DNA from: PXAP01 sp964421595
GTDB lineage: Bacteria; Bacteroidota; Bacteroidia; Bacteroidales; PUMT01
Direction of reading: 5' to 3'
Length of the DNA: 64,000 nucleotides
NCBI GenBank assembly: GCA_964421595.1
Contig: CAYQXY010000027.1
Location: 15,454-79,453, forward strand
A program made the position numbers and the translations under genes. Positions 27,694 through 37,029 of the stretch are shown one piece after another. The notes beneath the pieces are model-generated. The model was not told the origin of the DNA. It worked only from the letters and a program-made list of their open reading frames with translations, and did no database searches. Each line of letters starts with the position of its first letter. Positions within the stretch are counted from its first letter, which is position 1.

Positions 27694-30600
27694 ATGGTAA
27701 AAAAAGAAATCGCAGCAAAAAAGAATGTAATAGAGCTTGATGAAGATCTGCACTGGTACAAAGACGCAATAATCTATGAATTGCACATCAAGGCCTTTTT
27801 TGACAGTAATGCCGACGGAATTGGGGATTTCCAGGGTCTGCTGACAAAACTGGACTATCTTGAAAATCTGGGTGTAACAGCAATCTGGCTGCTGCCTTTT
27901 TATCCTTCACCATTGCGTGATGATGGCTATGATATTGCCGATTATTACAGTATAAACCCAACATACGGCAATATTGCATCATTCAAAAGATTTCTAAAAG
28001 AGGCGCACAAACGCAACCTTAAGGTTATTACAGAGCTGGTAATAAATCATACATCCGACCAGCATCCCTGGTTTCAGCGCGCAAGAAGAGCTAAGCCCGG
28101 TTCAGCATACCGGGATTACTACGTATGGAGTGATGACCCGGAAAAATATAAGGATGCCCGCATCATATTCAATGATTTCGAACAATCAAACTGGACCTGG
28201 GATGATGTAGCCGGCCAGTATTACTGGCACCGGTTTTACTCACATCAGCCCGATCTGAATTTTGACAATCCCAGGGTTCAGAAAGAAATTTTCAGGATTC
28301 TTGATTACTGGTTTGACATGGGTGTTGACGGTTTCCGGCTCGACGCTATTCCCTATCTTTTCCAGAGAGAAAATACCAATTGTGAAAATCTGCCGGAAAC
28401 ACATGTATTTCTTAAAAAATTAAGGAAACATGTTGATTCCAAATATAAAGGAAAGCTTCTTCTGGCTGAAGCAAATATGTGGCCTGAAGATTCTGCTGCA
28501 TACTTTGGTGATGGTGATGAATGCCACATGAATTACCATTTCCCTATTATGCCCCGTATGTTCATGGCACTTAAAATGGAAGACAGGTATCCTCTTACTG
28601 ATATTTTTGACCAGACACCTGATATACCTGAAACCTGTCAGTGGGCAATGTTCCTGAGGAACCATGATGAGCTTACTCTCGAGATGGTTACTGATGAGGA
28701 GAGAGATTACATGTACAAGGTTTACACCAAGGATCCCAAGGCCAAAATAAACATGGGAATCCGGCACCGCCTTGCTCCTCTTCTTGACAATAACCGGAGG
28801 AAGATTGAATTAATGAATTACCTCCTGTTTTCCTTATCAGGGACTCCGGTACTATACTATGGTGATGAGATCGGTATGGGTGATAATTATTATCTTGGCG
28901 ACCGGGATGGGGTAAGAACTCCGATGCAATGGAGTGCCGACCGGAACGCGGGATTTTCAGAGGCAAATCCGCAAAAGCTTTATCTCCCGGTAATTCTCGA
29001 CCCGGAATACCACTATGATGCTGTAAATGTTGAAACCCAGTTAAACAACCCGTCATCACTTATCTGGTGGATGAAGCGTGTTATCGGGATGCGCAAACAA
29101 TTCAAGGCTTTCAGCAGGGGCAACATTAAATTTCTGTCTCCCTCCAATTCAAAGGTTCTTGCATTCCTGAGAATTTACAAGGATGAGACCATCCTTGTAA
29201 TTGCTAATCTTTCCCGTTACAGTCAGGCAATAGAACTTGATCTGCAGGATTATAAGGAAGCAATTCCAATAGAAGTCTTTTCCAACAATAAATTTCCGGC
29301 AATTAAAGAAGCCTCTTATTTAATTACTTTAGGTCCCCACGGGTATTACTGGTTCCTGCTCGAACAACAGGTGGCATCGCTGGCAGAAACAGATGACACC
29401 TCTAAATCTAAAATGAGTGTAACAAAGTATGAAGATCTTTTCAAGCCTGCCAATTTAAAAAACCTGACTAACAAACTGATAAAGAACTACATCAGGACCT
29501 GTCGCTGGTTCGGCGGGAAAGCAAGGACAATAAGGGAGGTAAATATTGCTGAAGCAATCCATTTTTCCTTTCACCAGGAACGTTTCTCCTGGCTGATAAT
29601 AGAAGTCATATACATTGAAGGCCTGCCTGAGCTGTATCAACTACCTGTTAGTTTCGCAAGCAAGGAGTCCGAATCAGTTCTTCGAGAAGAGTCTTTATCT
29701 TCAATTATAGCCCTGGTCACTATAGGCGATACCAAAGGTGTTTTGTACGATGCTGTTCACAGCAGACTTTTCAGGGAAGCATTGTTTGAAAACCTGGTCA
29801 AAAAAAGGCAGATTAAAGAGAAGGCAGGAGATCTGGTATTTTTTGTAAACAAGGATTTTGAAAATTCAAGAAAAAAGGATCAGGATAAGGAGTTTCATGC
29901 CAGGATCCTCAGTGCAGAGCAGAGCAATACTTCAATTATATACAACAGGAAGTATTTCTTTAAATTATACCGAAAACTTGACCGCGTTGTCAATCCCGAT
30001 GTTGAAATACTGCGTTTTCTCACTGAGAAAACAAGCTTTGGTAATGTTCCCCGGTTCATGGGATCCATTGAACACCATAAGGCAAAGCTTTCTCCTATAG
30101 TGATGGGGATGATGCAGGAGCTGGTAGAAAACCAGGGTGATGCATGGGACTACACCAATGATGAACTTAACCGGTATTTTGAGAGAGTACTTGCCAGTCC
30201 TGATTTCAAAACAGTTCCTCCTTTAAAAGGATCAATCATGCTTCCTGACTGCTTTGAAAAGATTGATGAGGAGATAGAAGAGTTGATAGGTGTGCCGGTC
30301 TTCGAGCGAATAAGCCTTCTTGCAAAACGAACCGCCGAAATGCACATTGCCCTTGCATCCCGAAAAAACGATCCGGACTTCACGCCGGAAGCCTTTTCTC
30401 TGCATTACCAGCGATCTCTGTTTTCCTCTTTGCAGTCACTTACGCGGACATCATACCAGTCTCTCGAAAAGAACATTAACAAAATTCCTGAGTCAATGAA
30501 AGCAGAGGCCGGTGAGATTCTTGGAATGAAAACCGAAATCCTTAACCGGATGAAAAAAATCTATTCAAGGAAATTTAACTCTTTAAAGATCCGGAATCAT

Positions 30601-31044
30601 GGAGATTATCATCTCGGGCAGGTGCTGTTTACAGGAAAAGATTTCTATATTATTGATTTTGAAGGAGAACCAGCACGATCATTCAGTGAAAGGCGATTAA
30701 AACGGTCACCTCTGCGTGATGTGGCAGGTATGCTGAGATCTTTCCATTATGCAACATACAGCGCCTTGTTTAAACATACGGCAATAAGGCAGGAAGATGT
30801 TGAAATTCTCGAAAAATGGGCTGAGTTATGGTATCACTACATAAGCGGGATATTTATCAAAAACTATTTGCAAGTAGTTGAAAAAACCAAACTTATACCT
30901 GATAACCAGGAAGATCTTGAAACAATGTTAAATACCTATATACTGGAAAAAGCAGTTTATGAACTTAATTATGAGCTTAATAACAGACCCGACTGGGTTA
31001 TCATCCCCGTAAAGGGAATAAAATCTATCATGCAGCAACAGTAA
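27694..31044 (+). CDS. treS: Trehalose synthase-maltokinase fusion (TreS-Mak)
   Basis: This 1116-residue protein joins two enzymes. Residues about 15-550 are trehalose synthase (GH13): the nucleophile Asp217 in GFRLDAIPY, Glu259 in LAEANMWPED and Asp325 in RNHDELTLE; it interconverts trehalose and maltose. Residues about 580-1110 are maltokinase: RWFGGKART at the start of the module, Asp971 in NHGDYHLGQ and Asp988 in IDFEGEPARS form the kinase active site. The fusion channels trehalose through maltose to maltose-1-phosphate for GlgE. The glgB start lies 11 bases downstream. Confidence 0.94.
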   Translation: MVKKEIAAKKNVIELDEDLHWYKDAIIYELHIKAFFDSNADGIGDFQGLLTKLDYLENLGVTAIWLLPFYPSPLRDDGYDIADYYSINPTYGNIASFKRFLKEAHKRNLKVITELVINHTSDQHPWFQRARRAKPGSAYRDYYVWSDDPEKYKDARIIFNDFEQSNWTWDDVAGQYYWHRFYSHQPDLNFDNPRVQKEIFRILDYWFDMGVDGFRLDAIPYLFQRENTNCENLPETHVFLKKLRKHVDSKYKGKLLLAEANMWPEDSAAYFGDGDECHMNYHFPIMPRMFMALKMEDRYPLTDIFDQTPDIPETCQWAMFLRNHDELTLEMVTDEERDYMYKVYTKDPKAKINMGIRHRLAPLLDNNRRKIELMNYLLFSLSGTPVLYYGDEIGMGDNYYLGDRDGVRTPMQWSADRNAGFSEANPQKLYLPVILDPEYHYDAVNVETQLNNPSSLIWWMKRVIGMRKQFKAFSRGNIKFLSPSNSKVLAFLRIYKDETILVIANLSRYSQAIELDLQDYKEAIPIEVFSNNKFPAIKEASYLITLGPHGYYWFLLEQQVASLAETDDTSKSKMSVTKYEDLFKPANLKNLTNKLIKNYIRTCRWFGGKARTIREVNIAEAIHFSFHQERFSWLIIEVIYIEGLPELYQLPVSFASKESESVLREESLSSIIALVTIGDTKGVLYDAVHSRLFREALFENLVKKRQIKEKAGDLVFFVNKDFENSRKKDQDKEFHARILSAEQSNTSIIYNRKYFFKLYRKLDRVVNPDVEILRFLTEKTSFGNVPRFMGSIEHHKAKLSPIVMGMMQELVENQGDAWDYTNDELNRYFERVLASPDFKTVPPLKGSIMLPDCFEKIDEEIEELIGVPVFERISLLAKRTAEMHIALASRKNDPDFTPEAFSLHYQRSLFSSLQSLTRTSYQSLEKNINKIPESMKAEAGEILGMKTEILNRMKKIYSRKFNSLKIRNHGDYHLGQVLFTGKDFYIIDFEGEPARSFSERRLKRSPLRDVAGMLRSFHYATYSALFKHTAIRQEDVEILEKWAELWYHYISGIFIKNYLQVVEKTKLIPDNQEDLETMLNTYILEKAVYELNYELNNRPDWVIIPVKGIKSIMQQQ

Positions 31045-31055
31045 AAAATGAGACT

Positions 31056-33020
31056 ATGCAAAATGATGACAGAAAAAATAAAAATGAGGGACCGGTTATT
31101 GGCCATTCGCTGATGAGCAAGTTTGATATTCACCTTTTCAAGGAAGGACGTCACTTTAAATTGTATGAAAAGCTCGGATCACATATAATTGAACTGAAAG
31201 GTCAGAAAGGTACTTTTTTCGGTCTCTGGGCGCCGAATGCCAATAAAGTTGGAGTAATCGGGAATTTTAACGGCTGGAACCACAACTCCCATTTATTGTT
31301 TCCAAGAGGTGACGGATCAGGAATATGGGAAGGCTTTATACCCGGTATCGGGCATGGGGAGGCATATAAATACCATATAGTATCAAACCATCAGAATTAC
31401 AGTGTAGAGAAGGGAGATCCTTTTGCATTCAAGTGGGAAGAGCCGCCCCGTACTGCCTCTGTTATCTGGGATAATGATTTTTCGTGGACAGACAAGGAGT
31501 GGCTGGCAGACAGGAAAAAGACTGCGCATAAACCAAAACCATTTTCTGTTTATGAAATGCATATTGGTTCATGGCAAAGGTGTCCGGAAGAAGGAAACCG
31601 ATATCTCAGTTACCGGGAACTTGCAGGCAAATTACCGGGATACCTCAAAGAAATGGGATTTACACATGTTGAATTTATGCCTGTTATGGAGCATCCCTTT
31701 TACGGTTCATGGGGATACCAGGTTACCGGATATTTTGCACCATCAAGCAGATTTGGGGCACCCCAGGATCTGATGTTCCTGGTAAATGAACTCCACCGGC
31801 AAGGCATTGGTGTGATACTGGACTGGGTTCCTTCCCATTTTCCGTCCGACCAGCATGGTCTCTCCTATTTTGATGGTTCACACCTTTATGAACACCAGGA
31901 TTTGCGTGAAGGTTATCATCCTGACTGGAAAAGCTACATATTCAACTACGGGAGAAACGAGGTCCGTTGTTTCCTGATCAGCAATGCCCTGTTCTGGCTG
32001 GAGAAATATCACGCAGATGGTTTGCGTGTCGATGCTGTAGCATCAATGCTATACAGGGATTATTCCAGGAAAGAAGGAGAATGGATCAAAAATCAGTTTG
32101 GCGGCAGAGAGAACCTTGAGGCAATCAGTTTTATAAAACAGGTAAATGAGGCCGCTCATGAAGAATTTCCTGATATATACACGATAGCCGAAGAATCGAC
32201 TGCATGGCCAATGGTATCATTGCCGACTTATGTTGGGGGACTGGGTTTTGATATGAAATGGATGATGGGCTGGATGCATGATACCCTGAGCTATTTCTCC
32301 AAGGAACCGGTCCACCGCAAATATCATCAGCATGAAATAACTTTCAGCATTATTTATGCTTTTGGCGAAAAATATATGCTCCCTCTTTCCCATGATGAGG
32401 TTGTACACGGTAAAGGTTCCATGATCAATAAAATGCCCGGCGATGACTGGCAACGGTTTGCGAATCTCAGACTGCTTTACAGCTATATGTATGCCCATCC
32501 GGGAAGCAAATTACTGTTTATGGGAAATGAATTTGGCCAGACAGCAGAATGGGCACATGACAGTAGCCTTGACTGGCATCTTTTACATTACGGATATCAT
32601 CAGGGTATTAAAAAAACTGTACAGAGGCTTAATGAGATCTATAAAAGTGAAAAAGCACTTTATGATTTGCAATATGAAAACAGTGGTTTCGAATGGATAG
32701 ACTTTAATGATACCACTAATAGTGTAATAAGTTTTATCAGGAAGGGTGATTCTCCTGATGACACTATTCTTGTCGTATGCAATTTCACTCCTGTTGCAAG
32801 GCATGATTACCATATTGGTGTTCCTGCCGGAGGAAAATGGGTTGAACTGTTTAACAGCGATGATGCTGAATTTGGAGGCAGTAATGCAAGGAATCAGCAT
32901 GAAATTCATGCCTGGGAACAGGTATCCCATAACAGGCTGTTCACCCTGTCGCTTACATTACCGCCTCTGGGTATCATCTACATGAAACATATCCCGCATG
33001 ATACTGATTATACTAAGTGA
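31056..33020 (+). CDS. glgB: 1,4-alpha-glucan branching enzyme
   Basis: This 654-residue GH13 enzyme adds alpha-1,6 branches to glucan. A CBM48-type beta-sandwich occupies about residues 35-125 (GLWAPNANKVGVIGNFNGWN). In the barrel, FMPVMEHPFYGSWGYQVTGY precedes the nucleophile Asp326 in LRVDAVASMLYRDYSR and the acid/base Glu379 in IAEESTAWP; PLSHDEVVHGK follows. It is the third gene of the GlgE-pathway set, 11 bases after the treS fusion, so co-transcription is likely. Confidence 0.95.
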   Translation: MQNDDRKNKNEGPVIGHSLMSKFDIHLFKEGRHFKLYEKLGSHIIELKGQKGTFFGLWAPNANKVGVIGNFNGWNHNSHLLFPRGDGSGIWEGFIPGIGHGEAYKYHIVSNHQNYSVEKGDPFAFKWEEPPRTASVIWDNDFSWTDKEWLADRKKTAHKPKPFSVYEMHIGSWQRCPEEGNRYLSYRELAGKLPGYLKEMGFTHVEFMPVMEHPFYGSWGYQVTGYFAPSSRFGAPQDLMFLVNELHRQGIGVILDWVPSHFPSDQHGLSYFDGSHLYEHQDLREGYHPDWKSYIFNYGRNEVRCFLISNALFWLEKYHADGLRVDAVASMLYRDYSRKEGEWIKNQFGGRENLEAISFIKQVNEAAHEEFPDIYTIAEESTAWPMVSLPTYVGGLGFDMKWMMGWMHDTLSYFSKEPVHRKYHQHEITFSIIYAFGEKYMLPLSHDEVVHGKGSMINKMPGDDWQRFANLRLLYSYMYAHPGSKLLFMGNEFGQTAEWAHDSSLDWHLLHYGYHQGIKKTVQRLNEIYKSEKALYDLQYENSGFEWIDFNDTTNSVISFIRKGDSPDDTILVVCNFTPVARHDYHIGVPAGGKWVELFNSDDAEFGGSNARNQHEIHAWEQVSHNRLFTLSLTLPPLGIIYMKHIPHDTDYTK

Positions 33021-33032
33021 TACGACAACTGA

Positions 33033-33311
33033 TTACGTTTTATGATACCTTTCAGGATTACTGATGTCCTCAGAAGTAAATTTAGATAATTCAACAATTT
33101 TTGCCGTAGGTCTGTATAAAGGTGGCAATATATTCCGTGCAACTTCCTTGCTGGGCACCTCTAAAATTATCCACGCTTTATGATCACCATCCATACATCC
33201 CCAGTCAGCTTTTGCCAGAAAATGAGATCCCGTTTGCAGGAAAATATTGATTGCCTTTTCGCAATCTTCCTTATTTTCACCATGAGGGACTTCAATTAAA
33301 TATTTTTTCAT
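33033..33311 (-). CDS. Small conserved hypothetical protein
   Basis: This 92-residue protein (MKKYLIEVPHGENKEDCEKA at its start) has no signal peptide or membrane segment. It has an alternating strand/helix pattern: YLIEVPHG, CEKAINIFLQTGSH, WIILEVPSKEVAR, then TAKIVELSKFT. This suggests a small ferredoxin-like or dimeric alpha-beta barrel fold, but I cannot name a family. It converges on glgB, 12 bases away. Confidence 0.6.
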   Translation of the reverse strand: MKKYLIEVPHGENKEDCEKAINIFLQTGSHFLAKADWGCMDGDHKAWIILEVPSKEVARNILPPLYRPTAKIVELSKFTSEDISNPERYHKT

Positions 33312-33484
33312 GATATGTCCTCCATCTTTTTAATTACTTAATATACACGTAACTATAATGCAAGTTATGAATAAATATTTTATACAAAAAGGTTTGCTTC
33401 AATTTATTTTTATTTAGATTATTTAATAATTGTCTCTTTTTTTGCGTTAAAGAATTTAAGTAATCCAAAAATAATTTTAGAATA

Positions 33485-34168
33485 GTGAGTGAACATCCTT
33501 CCCTTTTGCCGTCTTCTGCTAAATTCTTAAAGACAAAAGTTTTAGAGAATATTGAAATTGCCAGGAATGTTTTTCTGTTAAGTCTGGAACGTCAGTTTGA
33601 TTTCATACCGGGCCAGGTTGTAGGTATTCACTGCAAACCGGCTCAGGATGCCAGGTTGTACAGTATTGCAAGCGGAAGCAACGAAAAAGTATTGAAAATC
33701 CTTTTCAATATACAACCCGGTGGCACTTTAACACCATATCTTGCAAAATGTCGCAAGGATGACATTTTATATGTCAGCACACCTTTCGGATGGTTCACAT
33801 GCAGCCGCGAGGAATCAGCCTGGTGGATAGCATCCGGTACCGGCATTGCACCATTTGCCTCGATGTATTTTTCAGGGAAAAGTGATAATAAAGTACTTAT
33901 ACACGGAGGCAGGACCACAGATTCTTTCTATTTTCAAAAAGACTTCCTTCAGGGAATGAATGGCAGGTACATCAGGTGCTGTTCAGGAGAGGAAGAAGAA
34001 GGATTTTATCATGGGCGTCTTACTAGTTACCTTAAAGAGGTGAATGACCTTCCGGTAACTCAAACTTACTATCTTTGCGGAAGAGTTGAAATGGTGGTTG
34101 CAGTGCGCGATATCCTGATAAAAAAAGAAATACCCTATCAGAATATTTTATCGGAAATATACTTCTGA
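33485..34168 (+). CDS. Ferredoxin-NADP reductase-like flavoprotein
   Basis: This 227-residue protein has the FAD/NAD(P) reductase fold. The FAD-binding block is RLYSIASGSNEK, followed by NIQPGGTLTPYLAKC; the nucleotide-binding block is WWIASGTGIAPFASM; LIHGGRTTDSFYF and TYYLCGRVEMV complete the NAD(P) domain. It transfers electrons between NAD(P)H and a ferredoxin or flavodoxin. The start is GTG at 33485 (VSEHPSLLPSS). It lies 15 bases before rlmN on the same strand. Confidence 0.82.
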   Translation: MSEHPSLLPSSAKFLKTKVLENIEIARNVFLLSLERQFDFIPGQVVGIHCKPAQDARLYSIASGSNEKVLKILFNIQPGGTLTPYLAKCRKDDILYVSTPFGWFTCSREESAWWIASGTGIAPFASMYFSGKSDNKVLIHGGRTTDSFYFQKDFLQGMNGRYIRCCSGEEEEGFYHGRLTSYLKEVNDLPVTQTYYLCGRVEMVVAVRDILIKKEIPYQNILSEIYF

Positions 34169-34183
34169 AAAAAAATAAATAAG

Positions 34184-35224
34184 ATGAACAAGGAAAGTCT
34201 GTTTGGTAAAACTTTGGATGAATTGAAAGTGGTCGTTAAGGAAACCGGGTTGCCAGCCTATTCTGCCGGACAAATAGCCGGATGGCTATATCAGAAGAAC
34301 GTATCATCAATTGATGAAATGACAAACCTGTCAAAGGGATCAAGGAAACTTCTGACTCAAAAGTACGTCCTGGGAATAACTGATTTCAAAGATGTCAAAA
34401 CTTCAACTGACGGAACAAAAAAATACCTTTTCCCTACCCGACAGGGAAAATTTGTTGAGGCAGCATACATTCCTGAAAAAAACAGAGACACCTTGTGTCT
34501 GTCCACACAGGTAGGGTGCAAGATGGCATGTCTTTTCTGTATGACAGGAAAACAGGGATTCCAGGGGAACCTCACTGCCGGAGAAATAATAAATCAAATG
34601 CGTTCCATCCCTGAAAAGGAGAAGATCACCAATCTGGTCTATATGGGCATGGGTGAACCTTTTGATAACCTGCAGGAAGTCATGAAAAGCCTTGAAATTC
34701 TCACATCTAAATGGGGTTATGGAATGGGTGCAGGCAGGATTACAGTTTCGACGATAGGTTTAATTCCTGCCATGAGGGAATTCCTCAATAAAAGCAGGTG
34801 CAACCTTGCTGTCAGTCTTCATTCACCTTTTGAAAAGGAACGCAGACAGCTTATGCCTGTTGAAAATGTCTATCCGCTTGGTAAGGTAATTGAAGAGCTA
34901 AAGTCATATGACATTGGCCGGCAGAGAAGGATTTCATTCGAATATATTATCTTTAAAGATCTGAATGATACACAGCGCAATGTCAAAGAACTACTAAGCC
35001 TCCTGAATGGACTTAAATGCCGGATCAACCTGATAAAATTCCATCCTGTTCCCGGTGTTCCGCTCCTGAGTTCAGACCGCGCTACAATGGAACAGTTCAA
35101 GGATGAACTGAATAAAAAGGGGTTATTCACCACTATAAGACAATCGAGGGGTGAAGACATATATGCTGCCTGTGGCATGCTGTCAACCAAGGCACTGGTA
35201 AAGGAGTCGGAAAAGGACTTTTAA
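34184..35224 (+). CDS. rlmN: 23S rRNA (adenine-2503-C2)/tRNA (A37) methyltransferase RlmN
   Basis: This 346-residue radical SAM methyltransferase modifies A2503 of 23S rRNA and A37 of some tRNAs. The cluster motif is Cys112-x3-Cys116-x2-Cys119 (VGCKMACLFCMTGKQG). The C-terminal Cys330 in GEDIYAACGML is the methyl-carrying cysteine. Other family blocks are NLVYMGMGEPFDN, TVSTIGLIPAM and ISFEYIIFKDLND. It follows the flavoprotein reductase by 15 bases. Confidence 0.95.
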   Translation: MNKESLFGKTLDELKVVVKETGLPAYSAGQIAGWLYQKNVSSIDEMTNLSKGSRKLLTQKYVLGITDFKDVKTSTDGTKKYLFPTRQGKFVEAAYIPEKNRDTLCLSTQVGCKMACLFCMTGKQGFQGNLTAGEIINQMRSIPEKEKITNLVYMGMGEPFDNLQEVMKSLEILTSKWGYGMGAGRITVSTIGLIPAMREFLNKSRCNLAVSLHSPFEKERRQLMPVENVYPLGKVIEELKSYDIGRQRRISFEYIIFKDLNDTQRNVKELLSLLNGLKCRINLIKFHPVPGVPLLSSDRATMEQFKDELNKKGLFTTIRQSRGEDIYAACGMLSTKALVKESEKDF

Positions 35225-35255
35225 AAAACCCTTCCCGCCAAAAAGACGGGAAGGG
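35223..35255 (-). terminator. Intrinsic terminator for the GRAM-domain gene
   Basis: Arms CCCTTCCCG (35229-35237) and CGGGAAGGG (35247-35255) form a 9-bp GC-rich stem with a 9-base loop. On the minus strand the stem is followed by TTTTTT (complement of 35223-35228). It lies between the convergent rlmN and GRAM-domain genes. Confidence 0.8.
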
Positions 35256-35285
35256 CACCAGTTAAAACCACTTTAATAATATCGG

Positions 35286-35303
35286 ACCGGCCATCAGGCC
35301 GGT
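35286..35303. other. Short GC-rich hairpin
   Basis: ACCGGCC (35286-35292) and GGCCGGT (35297-35303) form a 7-bp stem with an ATCA loop. It lies between the GRAM gene's end and its terminator. No T-run follows directly; it may assist termination. Confidence 0.4.
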
Positions 35304-35321
35304 ATATATAGAAGGGTAGAT

Positions 35322-35630
35322 CTAATACATTTTGTTTATCAGCTCTCCAAAGGAGTTCCTTTGTTTTACCTTGAATTTTAACTCCTCACCTCCTTTAAGG
35401 ATCAGGTTTAATCCATTTGGTGACAGAAATCCGGTATTGAAAAAATGAACCTCCCTGATCTGAGAAGGAGTAATTTCAAGATCGTGCAAATCGCCATGAC
35501 CGTTAAGACTTTTAAAATATATACGCTGATTGGTCACAATAAATTTTCCATCTACCTTATCGCCTTCGTAAAACCTGTCTGAGTTACCAGCTTTCACAAC
35601 TACTTCATTTGGCTTCAAATCGATTTTCAT
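35322..35630 (-). CDS. GRAM/PH-like domain protein
   Basis: This 102-residue protein has a PH-fold pattern: ANSDRFYEGDKVDGKF-like region, then FIVTNQRIYFKSLNG, DLEITPSQIREVHFFNTG and LNLILKGGEELKFKVK. The TNQRIYF strand is the hallmark of GRAM-type bacterial domains. No signal or membrane segment is present. Its role is unknown; membrane or lipid association is a guess from the fold. Confidence 0.65.
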   Translation of the reverse strand: MKIDLKPNEVVVKAGNSDRFYEGDKVDGKFIVTNQRIYFKSLNGHGDLHDLEITPSQIREVHFFNTGFLSPNGLNLILKGGEELKFKVKQRNSFGELINKMY

Positions 35631-35870
35631 ATCTTAAGTTTTAGGTTTAGCGCTTTATTTTAATTTTATCAGCTATCATGCCAAACATTTTATATTACTT
35701 ATTATGTGGCACTTATTAAAATCGTCAATTCCTGAAAGGTGTACGCTTGTAAAACACTCTTGTCCGATTGCGAACATCTTTAACTGTAAGACTACTTAAT
35801 CGGAATAATGTTACAGATTAATTGATTTTTTTCATATTTTTAAATCTCAGCATATAAAAAATAACCCCTT

Positions 35871-36362
35871 ATGAAATCAACAACCCTCTATTCAATAATT
35901 TTCTTTTCTTCAGCATTTTTACTATTATCTGCTTGTAGCCAGAATAATCAGCAGGAAGTCTCCGATGGATGGCTGACAGGAAGCGACCAGGAAAGATTTG
36001 ACAAGGTTGCCAGCCATCTGGGGGGATTTAGCAAGGCAATGTGGGAGGTCGATTACCGGTTTCATGAACTATACTGGGCAGGAAATGATATGAACTGGGA
36101 ATATGCGCTTCACCAGGCTTTGGAGATGGGAGAAACTATAGCCAACGGACTGGAGAGAAGACCAGAAAGGGCTGCTTCGGCACAACAGTTTATTTCATCG
36201 GCACTTCCGGGAATCGAAAAGGCATTCCTGGCTGAAGATCCGGAAATGTTCGAAAGAAATTTTCAACTGCTGATGAGCAGTTGCAATTCATGTCATGCTC
36301 TTGAAGAAATGCCGTTCCTTACAGTTAAGACTCCTCTGGAAAGAAGGTCATCAATCAGGTGA
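35871..36362 (+). CDS. Putative c-type cytochrome lipoprotein
   Basis: This 163-residue protein has a lipoprotein signal ending LLLSAC (Cys22) and one CxxCH haem-binding motif near the C-terminus (Cys138, Cys141, His142 in SSCNSCHALEE). The rest is helical (MWEVDYRFHELYWAGNDMNW), as in the cytochrome c' or four-helix-type small cytochromes. It is expected to face the periplasm or sit at the envelope and shuttle electrons. No oxidase or maturation genes are next to it. With a single haem motif, the assignment is moderate. Confidence 0.65.
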   Translation: MKSTTLYSIIFFSSAFLLLSACSQNNQQEVSDGWLTGSDQERFDKVASHLGGFSKAMWEVDYRFHELYWAGNDMNWEYALHQALEMGETIANGLERRPERAASAQQFISSALPGIEKAFLAEDPEMFERNFQLLMSSCNSCHALEEMPFLTVKTPLERRSSIR

Positions 36363-36545
36363 TTGCCGCATCTTAATTATTCCACATTAATAGTTACTGA
36401 AACGATTTCACCATGTTATCCAAAGCTGGATGCCTCAGCCCGCGGGCGATCAGGTCACAGCAATTCATGTTATGTACTTAAAAAAATGTCATCTCTGTCT
36501 GAAAAAGTACTCCGGCAAGACACTGCTAAAACACATAGCCAGGCA

Positions 36546-36971
36546 TCACCAATCATCCGGCCCCTTTAAAAGGTCATCATAATGAATATTATCAGGGCAC
36601 TCCCTGAAATTTTTCCGAGGTCCTTGCTCATAGGGGCTGCCCATGAAACCAAATAACAGATTTTCTATCCACCTCCCAGGATCATAACTTTTATCATCAA
36701 AATCGCGAATCCCGAACCCATGAGTGCCGGATTCATTGACTTTTTCCTGGTGATGATCATAGTATCTCCTGTCATACTCCCTTCGGCTGTCAGGCCTGAC
36801 AAGTATTTCATATGCCTCGTTTATATCCTGAAAAAGCCGAACATTGACTTCTCCCTCCGGATGCTTGTCAGGATGTGACTCTGAGGCCTTTTTCCTGTAT
36901 GCATCCTTAATATTTTTAATGCTTGCATCCGGTTCTATTCCAAGTACCCTGTAATAATCTTTGAAAACCAT
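36546..36971 (-). CDS. J-domain protein (DnaJ-like co-chaperone)
   Basis: This 141-residue protein starts with a J-domain: DYYRVLGIEPDASIKNIKDA, the His33-Pro34-Asp35 motif that activates DnaK, and DINEAYEILVRPDSRREYDR. It lacks the Gly/Phe region, zinc finger and C-terminal substrate domain of true DnaJ. The remaining 60 residues are polar with no recognised domain. It probably directs Hsp70 to a specific client. Confidence 0.85.
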   Translation of the reverse strand: MVFKDYYRVLGIEPDASIKNIKDAYRKKASESHPDKHPEGEVNVRLFQDINEAYEILVRPDSRREYDRRYYDHHQEKVNESGTHGFGIRDFDDKSYDPGRWIENLLFGFMGSPYEQGPRKNFRECPDNIHYDDLLKGPDDW

Positions 36972-37029
36972 AATTCAAAAATATCACGAATTAGAGAATA
37001 CATGAAAGTCAATTTTAACTGGCAAAACT

